A stretch of DNA of 13,713 nucleotides, taken from assembly GCA_900549345.1 (NCBI GenBank), contig UROC01000053.1, positions 1 to 13,713 of the forward strand. The letters run 5' to 3'. Under the pieces are notes generated by a model. The model saw only the letters and a list, made by a program, of their open reading frames with translations, searched no databases and was not told the origin of the DNA. Origin of the DNA: an uncultured Collinsella sp. GTDB taxonomy: Bacteria; Actinomycetota; Coriobacteriia; Coriobacteriales; Coriobacteriaceae. Both the position numbers and the translations under genes were made by a program. The stretch's first letter is position 1. The number at the start of each line of letters is the position of its first letter. This document shows positions 1 through 8,171 of the stretch, one piece after another.

Positions 1-147
1 CAGCGCATCATCAACGGTATTCCTCTGGGCCGCGCCGCCCAGGCCAGCGAGCCTGCGCAGATGGTGCTGTTCTTCGCTTCCGACCTCGCCAGCTTCGTGA
101 ACGGCGAGATCGGCGACTGCGACGGCGGCATCGTTCTGGACGGGTAA
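1..147 (+). CDS. Short-chain dehydrogenase/reductase, C-terminal end (partial)
   Basis: The window opens inside this gene; only the last 48 residues and a TAA stop are visible. The order of motifs is typical of the C-terminus of classical SDR enzymes: an IPLGRAAQASEPAQ stretch (usually P-x-GR-x-x-x-x-x-E-x-A), then VLFFASDLASFVNGEI and a closing DGGIVLDG. This end of the fold forms the substrate loop and the last strand of the Rossmann domain. The catalytic Ser-Tyr-Lys and the NAD(P)-binding glycines lie upstream of the window, so the substrate cannot be read. The next gene is a 2-keto-3-deoxygluconate permease, so a KduD-like or other sugar-acid dehydrogenase is a reasonable guess, but only from context. 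Confidence 0.85.
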   Translation, partial: QRIINGIPLGRAAQASEPAQMVLFFASDLASFVNGEIGDCDGGIVLDG

Positions 148-166
148 TACCCCACGACGATTATTC

Positions 167-206
167 GGCGACGGTTCCTGCGACTCGGGACCGTCGCCTT
201 CTTTCT
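167..206 (+). terminator. Rho-independent terminator after the SDR gene
   Basis: A 9-bp perfect stem, GGCGACGGT with ACCGTCGCC, is extended by about three inner pairs including one G-T pair, around a short loop. It is followed directly by the T-rich tail TTCTTTCT. It lies 20 nt after the SDR stop and before the permease start, so the permease probably has its own promoter or depends on read-through. Confidence 0.8.
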
Positions 207-255
207 GACATAGGCGCGTGCGGCTACGATTCGCATGCATCCAAAGGAGATATAT

Positions 256-1269
256 ATGAGTGAATCGACTGCGGTGGAGGCGCCGGCGGCAAAGGAGCCG
301 TTCTTTAAGATGTCCTCCATCCCGGGTGCCAATATTTTGGTGCCGCTTTTGCTGGGCTGCTTGCTCAACACGCTATTCCCCGACCTGTTCAAAACGCTCG
401 GCAGCTTTACGCTTGGTATGACCCAGCAGGGTGCAGGACCGCTCGTGGGCGCTTTTTTGCTCATCGTCGGTACGACGATTTCGTTTGAGAGTGCTCCTGC
501 CGCCGCTGCCCGCGGCGCCATTATCATCGCCGTCAAGCAGATCGTGGTCGTTGCCGTGTCGCTGCTCATCCTTTATGTATTCAACGACAACCTGTTTGGC
601 ATCTCTGCCATGGTGATGCTGGCCGCTTGCACCGGCGCCAACAACGCTATGTACGCTGGCCTGATGGGCACCATGGGCAATGAGGCCGAGCGTGGCGCCG
701 TCGCCATCACCACGCTGGTTGTCGGCCCTCCGGTCACGATGATCGTGCTCGGCGCTGCCGGTCAGGCTCCGATCGGCTGGTCGCTCGTGGGCGCCATCCT
801 GCCGATCGTCGTCGGCATTATTCTGGGTAACCTCTTCCCGAGCTTTAAGAAGATGATGGCACCGGCACTTTCCGCCATCATCGTGCTCGTCTTCTTTGCC
901 ATGGGCTCGACCATGACCTTTGGCCAGCTCATTAATGGCGGTCTTCCCGGTATTCTGCTCGGCGTGATCTGCTCGGTGGTCTTTGCAATTCCCGTCATCG
1001 CGGTTGATAAGCTCACGGGCGGTACGGGTGTCGCAGGTGCGGCCATTTCGAGCTGCGCCGGAGCCAATGTGGCCACGCCTGCTGCCATGGCAAGCGTCAA
1101 CGAGGCCATGTACGGCGGCGCGGTGCTCGCGACGGCTACGGCGCAGGTTGCAGCATGTGCTATCGTGACGGCCATTTTGACCCCGCTGGTCACCAGCTGG
1201 TGCTACAAGCATTTTGAGGGCCAGGGCCACAGCAAGGCAGCGACCGACAAGGCCTCCGCAGCCGCCTAA
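256..1269 (+). CDS. kdgT: 2-keto-3-deoxygluconate permease (KdgT family)
   Basis: Inner-membrane proton symporter for 2-keto-3-deoxygluconate, an intermediate of pectin and uronate breakdown. The 337-residue protein is close to the usual length of about 325. It is almost wholly hydrophobic, with about ten predicted membrane segments starting near residue 26, and charged ends. Two related Gly/Ala/Asn-rich signatures, CTGANNAMYAGLMG in the first half and CAGANVATPAAMA in the second, fit the family's internal inverted repeat; GANVATPA is typical of KdgT. An in-frame ATG at 235 is rejected because AAAGGAGA (243-250) lies 5 nt before the ATG at 256, an excellent ribosome binding site. The preceding SDR gene may belong to the same sugar-acid pathway. 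Substrate is inferred from the family; related keto-acids are possible. Confidence 0.88.
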   Translation: MSESTAVEAPAAKEPFFKMSSIPGANILVPLLLGCLLNTLFPDLFKTLGSFTLGMTQQGAGPLVGAFLLIVGTTISFESAPAAAARGAIIIAVKQIVVVAVSLLILYVFNDNLFGISAMVMLAACTGANNAMYAGLMGTMGNEAERGAVAITTLVVGPPVTMIVLGAAGQAPIGWSLVGAILPIVVGIILGNLFPSFKKMMAPALSAIIVLVFFAMGSTMTFGQLINGGLPGILLGVICSVVFAIPVIAVDKLTGGTGVAGAAISSCAGANVATPAAMASVNEAMYGGAVLATATAQVAACAIVTAILTPLVTSWCYKHFEGQGHSKAATDKASAAA

Positions 1270-1308
1270 TGCCAAACGGCAACCAAAGCTAAATAACTAG
1301 CCATGCCA

Positions 1309-1353
1309 CAGGGCGGCCCCGGGGGAAATCCCGTGGCCGCCCTGCAGTTTCTG
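1309..1353 (+). terminator. Probable terminator after kdgT
   Basis: A 10-bp perfect stem, CAGGGCGGCC with GGCCGCCCTG, has a further inner CGGG/CCCG pairing around AAAT. The tail CAGTTTCTG is only weakly T-rich, so termination may be partial. It starts 39 nt after the kdgT stop. Confidence 0.65.
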
Positions 1354-1482
1354 CGGGGTCTCTGGGGCACTTTACCCTGCTAAAACTGGCATAACAGCTA
1401 GAGTGAACGTCGTACAAAGGCAAGGAAAAATACCAAACAAATCGGTGAACGGTAGTTGTTCGTACTCGTATTTCCTGCGGAT

Positions 1483-1509
1483 TTGTTAAAAACGCCCTAA
1501 TGGTATAAA
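1483..1509 (+). promoter_or_regulatory. Predicted pflB promoter
   Basis: A -35-like TTGTTA (1483-1488) and an extended -10, TGGTATAAA (TG at 1501-1502, hexamer TATAAA at 1504-1509). The spacer is 15 bp, short for sigma-70, but the extended -10 can compensate. A run of A follows. Transcription would begin near 1516, giving a leader of about 220 nt before pflB. This is the most AT-rich stretch in the 390-bp gap. No clear FNR or Rex site was found. Confidence 0.5.
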
Positions 1510-1515
1510 AAAAGA

Positions 1516-1739
1516 AACATATAACAGCCCTGATGAAGGGGGTGGCTATGTTATCCTTCTCAAACGGGTGAAATCTTGGGTTTTGGGTTGCAGTTCCAAG
1601 GTGGACAAACGTTTTTCCCTGTACCAATGTGTGGTGAAGAACGGAAGAAGCCGGTAGTGCAAGCCGATAATTCAAGAATTCAATAAGCAGCGGTGTGAGA
1701 GAGCGCCGCATTACACGTAACTAGGAGCGTGGTTACACA
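1516..1739 (+). promoter_or_regulatory. Long 5' leader of pflB with a 5' hairpin and a possible 7-codon leader ORF
   Basis: If the promoter at 1483-1509 is right, the transcript starts a few bases before a hairpin: ATAACA (1521-1526) pairs with TGTTAT (1549-1554), and GCC/GGC inside continue the stem. Such a structure at a 5' end often protects mRNA. A short ORF, ATG at 1548 to TGA at 1569-1571, encodes MLSFSNG and is preceded by an AAGGGGGTGG purine run (1537-1546). A second, weaker stem is CTTGG/CCAAG around 1575-1600. The pflB ribosome binding site AGGAG (1723-1727) is 12 nt from its ATG, longer than usual. All roles here are inferred. Confidence 0.35.
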
Positions 1740-3791
<2,052 letters not shown>

Positions 3792-3792
3792 C

Positions 3793-3817
3793 TATTGTTA
3801 GTGCTATACTAACAATA
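3793..3817 (+). promoter_or_regulatory. Perfect dyad overlapping an extended -10: candidate operator/promoter for grcA
   Basis: Starting 1 nt after the pflB stop is a perfect 10-bp inverted repeat, TATTGTTAGT (3793-3802) and ACTAACAATA (3808-3817), with a 5-nt centre GCTAT. The sequence TGCTATACT (3802-3810) inside it is a textbook extended -10 (TG-n-TATACT). There is no good -35 at the right distance, and no T-tract, so it is not a normal terminator. It may be an internal promoter under a repressor, letting the small subunit be made apart from pflB, or an RNA hairpin that protects pflB mRNA. Confidence 0.5.
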
Positions 3818-3833
3818 ACGATTACTGATTAGT

Positions 3834-3853
3834 GCGCCGGTTTCGGCCGGCGC
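3834..3853 (+). other. GC-rich hairpin upstream of the grcA ribosome binding site
   Basis: GCGCCGG (3834-3840) pairs with CCGGCGC (3847-3853) around TTTCGG. It ends 10 nt before the ribosome binding site AAGGAGA (3864-3870). No T-tract follows, so it probably does not terminate; it may block ribosome or RNase passage between the two PFL cistrons. A near-identical stem serves as the thrC terminator at 9405-9424. Confidence 0.45.
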
Positions 3854-3876
3854 CTATCGATCGAAGGAGACACATT

Positions 3877-4128
3877 ATGAAGGTTTCTGAAGTTTCCGAG
3901 ACTCAGGCCGATAACCTGGTCCACATGCTCGACGCTTACGCCGAGAAGGGTGGCCACCACCTGAACATCAACGTCTTCAACCGTGAGACGCTGCTCGACG
4001 CTCAGGCTCACCCCGAGAAGTACCCGCAGCTGACCATTCGCGTTTCCGGCTACGCCGTGAACTTCCACACGCTCACCAAGGAGCAGCAGGACGAGGTCAT
4101 TTCGCGTACCTTCCACAACAAGTTCTAA
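3877..4128 (+). CDS. grcA: Stand-alone glycyl-radical subunit of pyruvate formate-lyase (GrcA-like)
   Basis: This 83-residue protein equals the C-terminal domain of PFL: GGHHLNINVFNRETL (25-39), HPEKYPQLTIRVSGYAVNF (45-63) and a closing SRTF. The radical glycine is G58 in RVSGYAVNF. E. coli GrcA (YfiD, 127 residues) has the same domain plus an unrelated N-terminal half and acts as a spare part for oxygen-cleaved PFL. Here the 24-residue N-terminus instead resembles the PFL linker (QADNLVHMLDAYAEKGG), and the adjacent pflB has no such domain of its own. It is therefore probably an obligate subunit inserted into PflB, not an emergency patch. The start is ATG 3877, with AAGGAGA 6 nt upstream; a longer GTG start at 3832 would read through the hairpin. 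PflA is the likely activator. Confidence 0.93.
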   Translation: MKVSEVSETQADNLVHMLDAYAEKGGHHLNINVFNRETLLDAQAHPEKYPQLTIRVSGYAVNFHTLTKEQQDEVISRTFHNKF

Positions 4129-4154
4129 AGGGGTTTAGCTCCCGCAGGATCGCT

Positions 4155-4277
4155 GGGGCTGTTTGGGCTACCTCCCAAAACGTCCTCGGACATGCAAGAA
4201 GCCCTCGCTGCGCACTTCGTGCGGCGAGGGCTTCTTGCGTCCTGCGGAATATTTTGGGAGGTAGCCCAAACAGCCCC
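4155..4277 (+). repeat. Nested inverted-repeat element, copy 1 (3' of grcA)
   Basis: Perfect 26-bp outer arms (4155-4180 and 4252-4277) enclose two 13-nt spacers and a perfect 15-bp inner stem (4194-4208 and 4224-4238), capped by CGCAC-TTC-GTGCG (4211-4223). The left spacer is CGTCCTC-GGAC-AT and the right is GTCC-TGCGGAATA, so GGAC and GTCC can also pair. It begins 26 nt after the grcA stop. No conventional terminator is seen for the pfl transcript, so this structure may form its 3' end. Related copies lie at 8172-8358, 9247-9358 and 13651-13713. Confidence 0.85.
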
Positions 4278-4296
4278 GGCGGGGTCCTGTGTAGTC

Positions 4297-4325
4297 ACCC
4301 ATTAGGCGGAACTCTCCTAATGGGT
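4297..4325 (+). other. 10-bp hairpin beside copy 1
   Basis: ACCCATTAGG (4297-4306) pairs perfectly with CCTAATGGGT (4316-4325) around CGGAACTCT. The tail is only mildly T-rich, so a terminator role is uncertain. GCGGAACTC (4306-4314) also occurs in the right spacer of repeat copy 3 (9324-9332), so this could be a worn relative of that element. Confidence 0.5.
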
Positions 4326-4347
4326 TGAGCGTTCTGGATTCTTGCTT

Positions 4348-4415
4348 GCTACCGTTTATCGCGTATAGCTACCGTTTGCGGAATAAGTAACACTCCTTAA
4401 TAAACCGTGTAGAAT
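4348..4415 (+). promoter_or_regulatory. Direct repeat GCTACCGTTT x2 and a candidate degV promoter
   Basis: GCTACCGTTT occurs at 4348-4357 and 4368-4377, exactly 20 bp apart, so both copies face the same side of the helix, as in many activator or repressor sites. A -10-like TAGAAT follows at 4410-4415 with a weak TAACAC at 4388-4393 (16-bp spacer). The 432-bp gap before degV otherwise holds repeat copy 1, a 10-bp hairpin and a leader hairpin; no gene is seen in it. Confidence 0.35.
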
Positions 4416-4441
4416 CTCAGATAAGCACGGAGTTTTCCAGG

Positions 4442-4480
4442 GAGACGCTGTCCTTTGTTGTGTGCAAGGGGCGGCGTCTC
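4442..4480 (+). other. Leader hairpin upstream of degV
   Basis: GAGACGC (4442-4448) pairs with GCGTCTC (4474-4480). Inside, TCCTTTG and CAAGGGG add about seven pairs including G-U. TTTGG follows. It lies in the presumed untranslated leader about 80 nt before degV and could be an attenuator, but no ligand-binding fold was recognised. Confidence 0.4.
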
Positions 4481-4560
4481 TTTGGCGCTTGGAGGCCGTT
4501 CTGCAGCAGGACGGCGGACGTGCGTCACATATTCAAATGCCAACGTCGAGATGGGTTGTG

Positions 4561-5421
4561 ATGATAATGGGCAAGTACGTAATCGTGGTTGAGTCTGGTT
4601 CGGATGTGACGCCGGAGCTCTGCGAGCGCTATGGCATCGTGCGCGTGCCCATGCATGTCACGATTGGTGACGAGACCGTCGAAGACGGATCGATCGACCC
4701 GCTTGAGATTTACTCGCGCTGCAACGAGTTTGGTGTGATGCCCAAGACCAGCGGTTGCTCGCCGGCGGATTTTGCGCATGTGTACGACCGCATCCACGCC
4801 GAGCGGCCCGATGCGACCATTTTGCATCTTGCGTATTCCGAGGTTACGACCTGCTCACATCAGTCGTCGAAGATTGCGGCAAAGGGCCGCGATTACGTCT
4901 TCTCCATGGATACGCGCTTTGTGTCGGTGGGCCAGTCGCTTGTCGCCGTTGAGACCGCCAAGTATATCGAAGCCCATCCGGATGCCACCGTCGACGAGAT
5001 TTTCGCCTTTACCAATTCGGTGATGGACCGCGTGCTGCTGGGCTTTGTTCCTACGGACCTTGCCTTCCTTAAGGCGGGTGGTCGCTTGTCCAACGTCGCG
5101 TTTCTTGGCGCCCATCTGCTCAAGATTAAGCCCTGCATTGAGGTAACGGGTGGCAAATTCGTGGCGACCAAGAAGCTCCGTGGCTCTATGCTCAAATGCG
5201 CCCGTGCCTTTATTGACCACATGGTTGCGAAGGGCGATATTGATTACTCGCACATTGGTTTGGCGTATTCAGTGGGCCTTTCCGAGGAGCTGCGCGACGA
5301 TATGGAAGTCTATGCGCATGATCTGGGCTTTAAGGACGTTACCTGGACTCAGGTCGGTGGCGTCATCTCGAGCCATTGCGGTCCGACAGCCTTTGGTGCG
5401 GTGCTTACGCTTAAGGCGTAA
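4561..5421 (+). CDS. DegV family fatty-acid-binding protein
   Basis: Cytoplasmic DegV/FakB-type protein of 286 residues, the usual size. In the known family these bind one fatty acid and, with FakA kinase, feed it into phospholipid synthesis; individual substrates vary. It shows the N-terminal Rossmann-like strand KYVIVVESGSDV, the ligand-site signature TSGCSPADF (63-71; family T-S-x-P-S), DLAFLKAGGRLS (167-178) and VISSHCGPTAFG near the C-terminus. The start is uncertain: ATG 4561 has a weak GAGATGG 6 nt upstream, ATG 4567 gives MGKYV, and ATG 4537 would extend it. The reading frame runs open back to a GTG at 4462, but that part crosses the leader hairpin. It sits between the PFL subunits and PflA, but a functional link to PFL is not evident. 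A terminator follows. Confidence 0.92.
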   Translation: MIMGKYVIVVESGSDVTPELCERYGIVRVPMHVTIGDETVEDGSIDPLEIYSRCNEFGVMPKTSGCSPADFAHVYDRIHAERPDATILHLAYSEVTTCSHQSSKIAAKGRDYVFSMDTRFVSVGQSLVAVETAKYIEAHPDATVDEIFAFTNSVMDRVLLGFVPTDLAFLKAGGRLSNVAFLGAHLLKIKPCIEVTGGKFVATKKLRGSMLKCARAFIDHMVAKGDIDYSHIGLAYSVGLSEELRDDMEVYAHDLGFKDVTWTQVGGVISSHCGPTAFGAVLTLKA

Positions 5422-5451
5422 GGGCTGGCGTAATCGATATCAATTGCCACG

Positions 5452-5488
5452 GCGGCGGGCGGGTTGCGATAACCTTCCCGCCGCTTTT
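5452..5488 (+). terminator. Rho-independent terminator of degV
   Basis: GCGGCGGG (5452-5459) pairs with CCCGCCGC (5477-5484), with an inner GGTT/AACC stem around GCGAT, followed at once by TTTT (5485-5488). It starts 31 nt after the degV stop, so pflA should have its own promoter. Confidence 0.85.
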
Positions 5489-5518
5489 GCGTGCGGTCAA
5501 ATAGGGCAATCCAATTGA

Positions 5519-5557
5519 ATGCTAAACCGTTTCAGCATCATGCGTATGGGCTAGAAT
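5519..5557 (+). promoter_or_regulatory. Candidate pflA promoter with an overlapping imperfect dyad
   Basis: A -10-like TAGAAT at 5552-5557 lies 16 bp after a weak -35, TTTCAG (5530-5535). The -35 overlaps an imperfect dyad, ATGCTAAA-CCG-TTTCAGCAT (5519-5538), which could be an operator. Support is by motif only. The leader would be about 40 nt. Confidence 0.35.
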
Positions 5558-5606
5558 GGCTCTGGCATGTATGTAGCTAAAACCAAAGAGAGGCAAGGTA
5601 GCGGGA

Positions 5607-6425
5607 ATGGCTGAGATGACGCTTGAGGGTGTGGACGCTCGCCCCGAGGACTCTGCGTTTACCCTGGGCCGCGTACATTCGATTGAAACGATGGGAACGG
5701 TCGACGGACCCGGCATCCGCTTTGTGGTGTTTGTTCAGGGCTGCCCCATGCGTTGTGCGTATTGCCACAACCCCGATACCTGGTCGGTTAACGGCGGCAC
5801 CATGGTGACCGTCGAGCATCTGATGGACGAGTTCCAGAGCAATCATGAGTTTTACCGCAGCGGTGGTATTACGGTGTCCGGCGGCGAGCCGCTCCTGCAG
5901 CCTGAGTTTTTGGCCGACCTATTCCGTGTAATGCACAACAACCCCGATGGTCGCGTGCATACCTGCCTTGACAGCTGCGGATATGCGTTTGACCCCAACC
6001 ACCCCGAGAAGTTCGATGCTGTTCTCAACGAGACCGATATGGTGCTGCTCGACATCAAGCATGCCGATCCGGTTGAGCATAAAAAGCTGACCGGCTGCGA
6101 TCCTGCACGCATCCTGGCGTTTGGCGATGAGCTTGCCCATCGCAAGATTAAGGTCGTTATTCGCCACGTGGTGGTGCCGGGCATTACTGACACGGCGGAG
6201 GAGTGTGAGGCGCTCGGCCGCCTGATTGCCCCGTGGCATAACGTGGTCGGTCTGGAGATGCTGCCGTATCACACCATGGGTATCGTCAAATATGAGCAGC
6301 TGGGGATCCCCTATAAGCTCGAGGGCGTGCCTCAGATGGATACCGCGCGCATGCCCGAGCTGCGCAACGCCGTCATGGCCGGCATGAAAAAGCGCCGCGC
6401 CGAACTCAGGTCGGCCATCGGCTAA
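5607..6425 (+). CDS. pflA: Pyruvate formate-lyase activating enzyme (radical SAM)
   Basis: Cytoplasmic [4Fe-4S] radical-SAM activase that abstracts a hydrogen from the PFL glycine to create the glycyl radical. The 272 residues match PflA throughout: GRVHSIETMGTVDGPGIRFV near the N-terminus, the cluster motif C46-x3-C50-x2-C53 (GCPMRCAYCHNPDTW), the SAM-binding SGGEP (91-95), DMVLLDIKH, and VVVPGITD followed by LLPYHTMG. It is about 25 residues longer than E. coli PflA, mostly an acidic N-terminal extension and a basic C-terminal tail. The start at ATG 5607 has AAGG (5595-5598) 8 nt upstream; ATG 5616 is an alternative. Its normal target domain is here the separate small protein at 3877-4128, so it must recognise the glycyl loop in a two-chain enzyme. 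Confidence 0.96.
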   Translation: MAEMTLEGVDARPEDSAFTLGRVHSIETMGTVDGPGIRFVVFVQGCPMRCAYCHNPDTWSVNGGTMVTVEHLMDEFQSNHEFYRSGGITVSGGEPLLQPEFLADLFRVMHNNPDGRVHTCLDSCGYAFDPNHPEKFDAVLNETDMVLLDIKHADPVEHKKLTGCDPARILAFGDELAHRKIKVVIRHVVVPGITDTAEECEALGRLIAPWHNVVGLEMLPYHTMGIVKYEQLGIPYKLEGVPQMDTARMPELRNAVMAGMKKRRAELRSAIG

Positions 6426-6501
6426 CAAGCCCGTCCCAAATTGACTACCTTTTAAGATGTGTAACAAGGCGGGTTGGATAAGCGAGGACGGTTACTATTA
6501 G

Positions 6502-6645
6502 ACATGCGATGCGGGCCTTATCGACATCGATAGCCGTACCTATGTCATGAGCGTCATGACATCGATGTCGTGGAGCGACCGCTCGAGTGAGGTTACGGCC
6601 GCGATTGCAAAGGCGCTGTTTGATACGCGAGCCGCACTGGCTTAG
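6502..6645 (+). pseudogene. C-terminal remnant, possibly a beta-lactamase-like serine hydrolase
   Basis: One frame reads DAGLIDIDSRTYVMSVMTSM, then SDRSSEVTAAIAKALFDTRAAL and a TAG stop at 6643-6645. The pattern of aspartate, hydrophobic strand, short turn, RTYVMSVMTSM strand and a final amphipathic helix resembles the end of class-A beta-lactamase-like serine hydrolases. A stop codon (TAG 6499-6501) closes the frame just upstream and no catalytic motif (SxxK, SDN, KTG) is present, so it is probably a decayed remnant. The family call is tentative. No good start or ribosome binding site precedes it. The 298-bp gap between pflA and mtnN holds nothing else recognisable. Confidence 0.5.
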
Positions 6646-6723
6646 CGTGTTCGTTTGGCGAGGTCAAACAAAATGCTGGTACCATACCGTGGTTGAGAAT
6701 TTCGTATAGGTTTGGGGAATGGT

Positions 6724-7464
6724 ATGGCTACCATCGCGATTATCGGTGCGCTCGAAAAAGAGATCATGCAGATTAAGGAAGAGCTGAGTAACGTTTGCAT
6801 GGTACAGGAGGCAGGCTTGACCGTTGTGAGCGGTGGGCTCGACGGTCTGACAGTTGTCGCCACAACGGCGGGCATGGGCACGGTGAACGCCGCCGCTGCA
6901 ACACAGCACCTCATTAGCAAGTATGCTCCGCAGGCTGTTGTGTTTTCGGGCATTGCGGGCGGTTTGAACCCCAAGCTCCATATCGACGACGTGGTCATTG
7001 GCAAACGCCTACGCTATCTGGATACCGATACCGCGCTTATCGCCGAGTCCGCACCGGGGCTCGAGGAGTTTGGCTCGACACCCGCGCTGGTCGATATTGC
7101 CGTCGACGTGCTTGCTGAGCGTGGGTTTGTTGATGCTTCGACAAATGCAGCCGCTTCGAACGAGGGAGCCAAACAATTCCTGGTCGGCACGATTGCCACG
7201 GGTAACCGCTTTGTGACGGGCACCGCCATGCGCAACGACGCTATCGAGGCGACGCATGCCGATTGTGTCGGCATGGAGGGCGCGGCAATTGCCCATGTCG
7301 CAACCAAAAATGGTGTCGATTGCCTGGTGTTGCGCGCTATCAGCGATAATTGTGACGAGGCGTACGATGCAATTTGCGAGCGCGAGTTCGATCTGTTCGA
7401 GTACGCGCGTGTCGCAAGTGACATCACGCTCGATATCGTCCGCCGCATTGCTGCTGCGCAATAG
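6724..7464 (+). CDS. mtnN: 5'-methylthioadenosine/S-adenosylhomocysteine nucleosidase
   Basis: Cytoplasmic hydrolase that removes adenine from methylthioadenosine and S-adenosylhomocysteine, by-products of SAM use. The 246-residue protein follows the MtnN/Pfs fold: N-terminal IAIIGALEKEI (catalytic Glu region), TTAGMGTVNAAAAT, GIAGGL (ribose/purine pocket), then VGMEGAAIAHVATKNGVDCLVLRAISD, which carries the Met-Glu ribose-binding pair and the catalytic Asp of RAISD. It has a slightly longer middle segment (DASTNAAASNEGAK) than E. coli. The start is ATG 6724, with GGGGAA (6714-6719) 4 nt upstream; an upstream TTG at 6712 is unlikely. engB follows after 38 nt and may be co-transcribed. A candidate promoter, TTGGCG (6655-6660) with TGGTACCAT (6677-6685), is weak. 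Confidence 0.92.
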   Translation: MATIAIIGALEKEIMQIKEELSNVCMVQEAGLTVVSGGLDGLTVVATTAGMGTVNAAAATQHLISKYAPQAVVFSGIAGGLNPKLHIDDVVIGKRLRYLDTDTALIAESAPGLEEFGSTPALVDIAVDVLAERGFVDASTNAAASNEGAKQFLVGTIATGNRFVTGTAMRNDAIEATHADCVGMEGAAIAHVATKNGVDCLVLRAISDNCDEAYDAICEREFDLFEYARVASDITLDIVRRIAAAQ

Positions 7465-7502
7465 CGCGCTCTTTTGTAAGAACCTACGACCAAGGAGTGT
7501 CC

Positions 7503-8093
7503 ATGGCTGATTCCATTAACTACCAGCTTGCCAAGTTCGTCGCCAGCTACGGCAAGGTTTCGCAGATCCCCGAGTCCACCTGTCCCGAGGTGAGTTTTGT
7601 GGGCCGTTCCAATGTGGGCAAGTCGTCCATCATGAACAAGCTCTTTGGTCGCAAGAACCTGGTCAAGGTTTCGAGCACGCCGGGCAAGACGAGCAACATC
7701 AATTTCTTCGAGGCCGACGACGTGCACTTTGTGGACCTGCCGGGCTACGGTTTCGCTCGCCGTTCCAAGGCCGAGCGCGACCGTTGGGCCGAGCTCATCG
7801 GCGACTTTTTCGACTCCGAGCGCAGCTTTAACCTGGTTGTGTCGCTGGTGGACATTCGCCACGACCCCAGTAAGCTCGACCATGACATGATCGACTACCT
7901 GCAGGGCAACGAGTTCAACTTTATCGTCTGCCTCACCAAAGCCGACAAGCTCAGCCGCACCCAGCAGGCCCGCCAAGCGGCAGCCATCAAAAAGCAGCTC
8001 AACGTCCCGGCTGAGAACGTAATCATCACGAGCTCCCAGACCGGCACCGGCATCGACGAACTCAAGCGCCGCATCGCCGAGGCCTGCCTCTAA
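7503..8093 (+). CDS. engB: Ribosome biogenesis GTP-binding protein YihA/YsxC
   Basis: Essential GTPase of the TRAFAC class that helps assemble the large ribosomal subunit. The 196 residues are typical in length and show all GTPase motifs: G1 GRSNVGKSS (34-42), G2 TPGKT (59-63), G3 DLPGYGFA (78-85), G4 TKAD (145-148) and G5 SSQTG (177-181). The start is ATG 7503 with AAGGAG (7492-7497) 5 nt upstream; a GTG at 7497 is inside the ribosome binding site. It follows mtnN by 38 nt and faces thrB; the convergent gap holds repeat copy 2 instead of a plain terminator. Confidence 0.97.
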   Translation: MADSINYQLAKFVASYGKVSQIPESTCPEVSFVGRSNVGKSSIMNKLFGRKNLVKVSSTPGKTSNINFFEADDVHFVDLPGYGFARRSKAERDRWAELIGDFFDSERSFNLVVSLVDIRHDPSKLDHDMIDYLQGNEFNFIVCLTKADKLSRTQQARQAAAIKKQLNVPAENVIITSSQTGTGIDELKRRIAEACL

Positions 8094-8171
8094 TAAGTGC
8101 TCCAATCTAGTAAGAGCCCCTATCAATAAAAGGCCATAATTTCAGCCCGGCGCCCCTTCAAAGCGTGGGTC

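Noticed and set aside
1445..1465. Rex-like or FNR-like operator upstream of pflB (GTGAAC...GTTCG)
   Set aside because: The half-sites are too far apart and incomplete for the Rex consensus, and no TTGAT-N4-ATCAA FNR box was found.
4155..4277. Repeat copies as MITE or insertion-sequence ends
   Set aside because: The outer arms differ between copies, no target-site duplication is visible and no transposase lies nearby.
4442..4480. Riboswitch or T-box upstream of degV
   Set aside because: Only a single hairpin is seen; no conserved T-box or known aptamer core could be recognised.
7014..8126. 370-codon minus-strand frame across mtnN and engB
   Set aside because: It is antisense to two well-recognised genes and has no family motifs.
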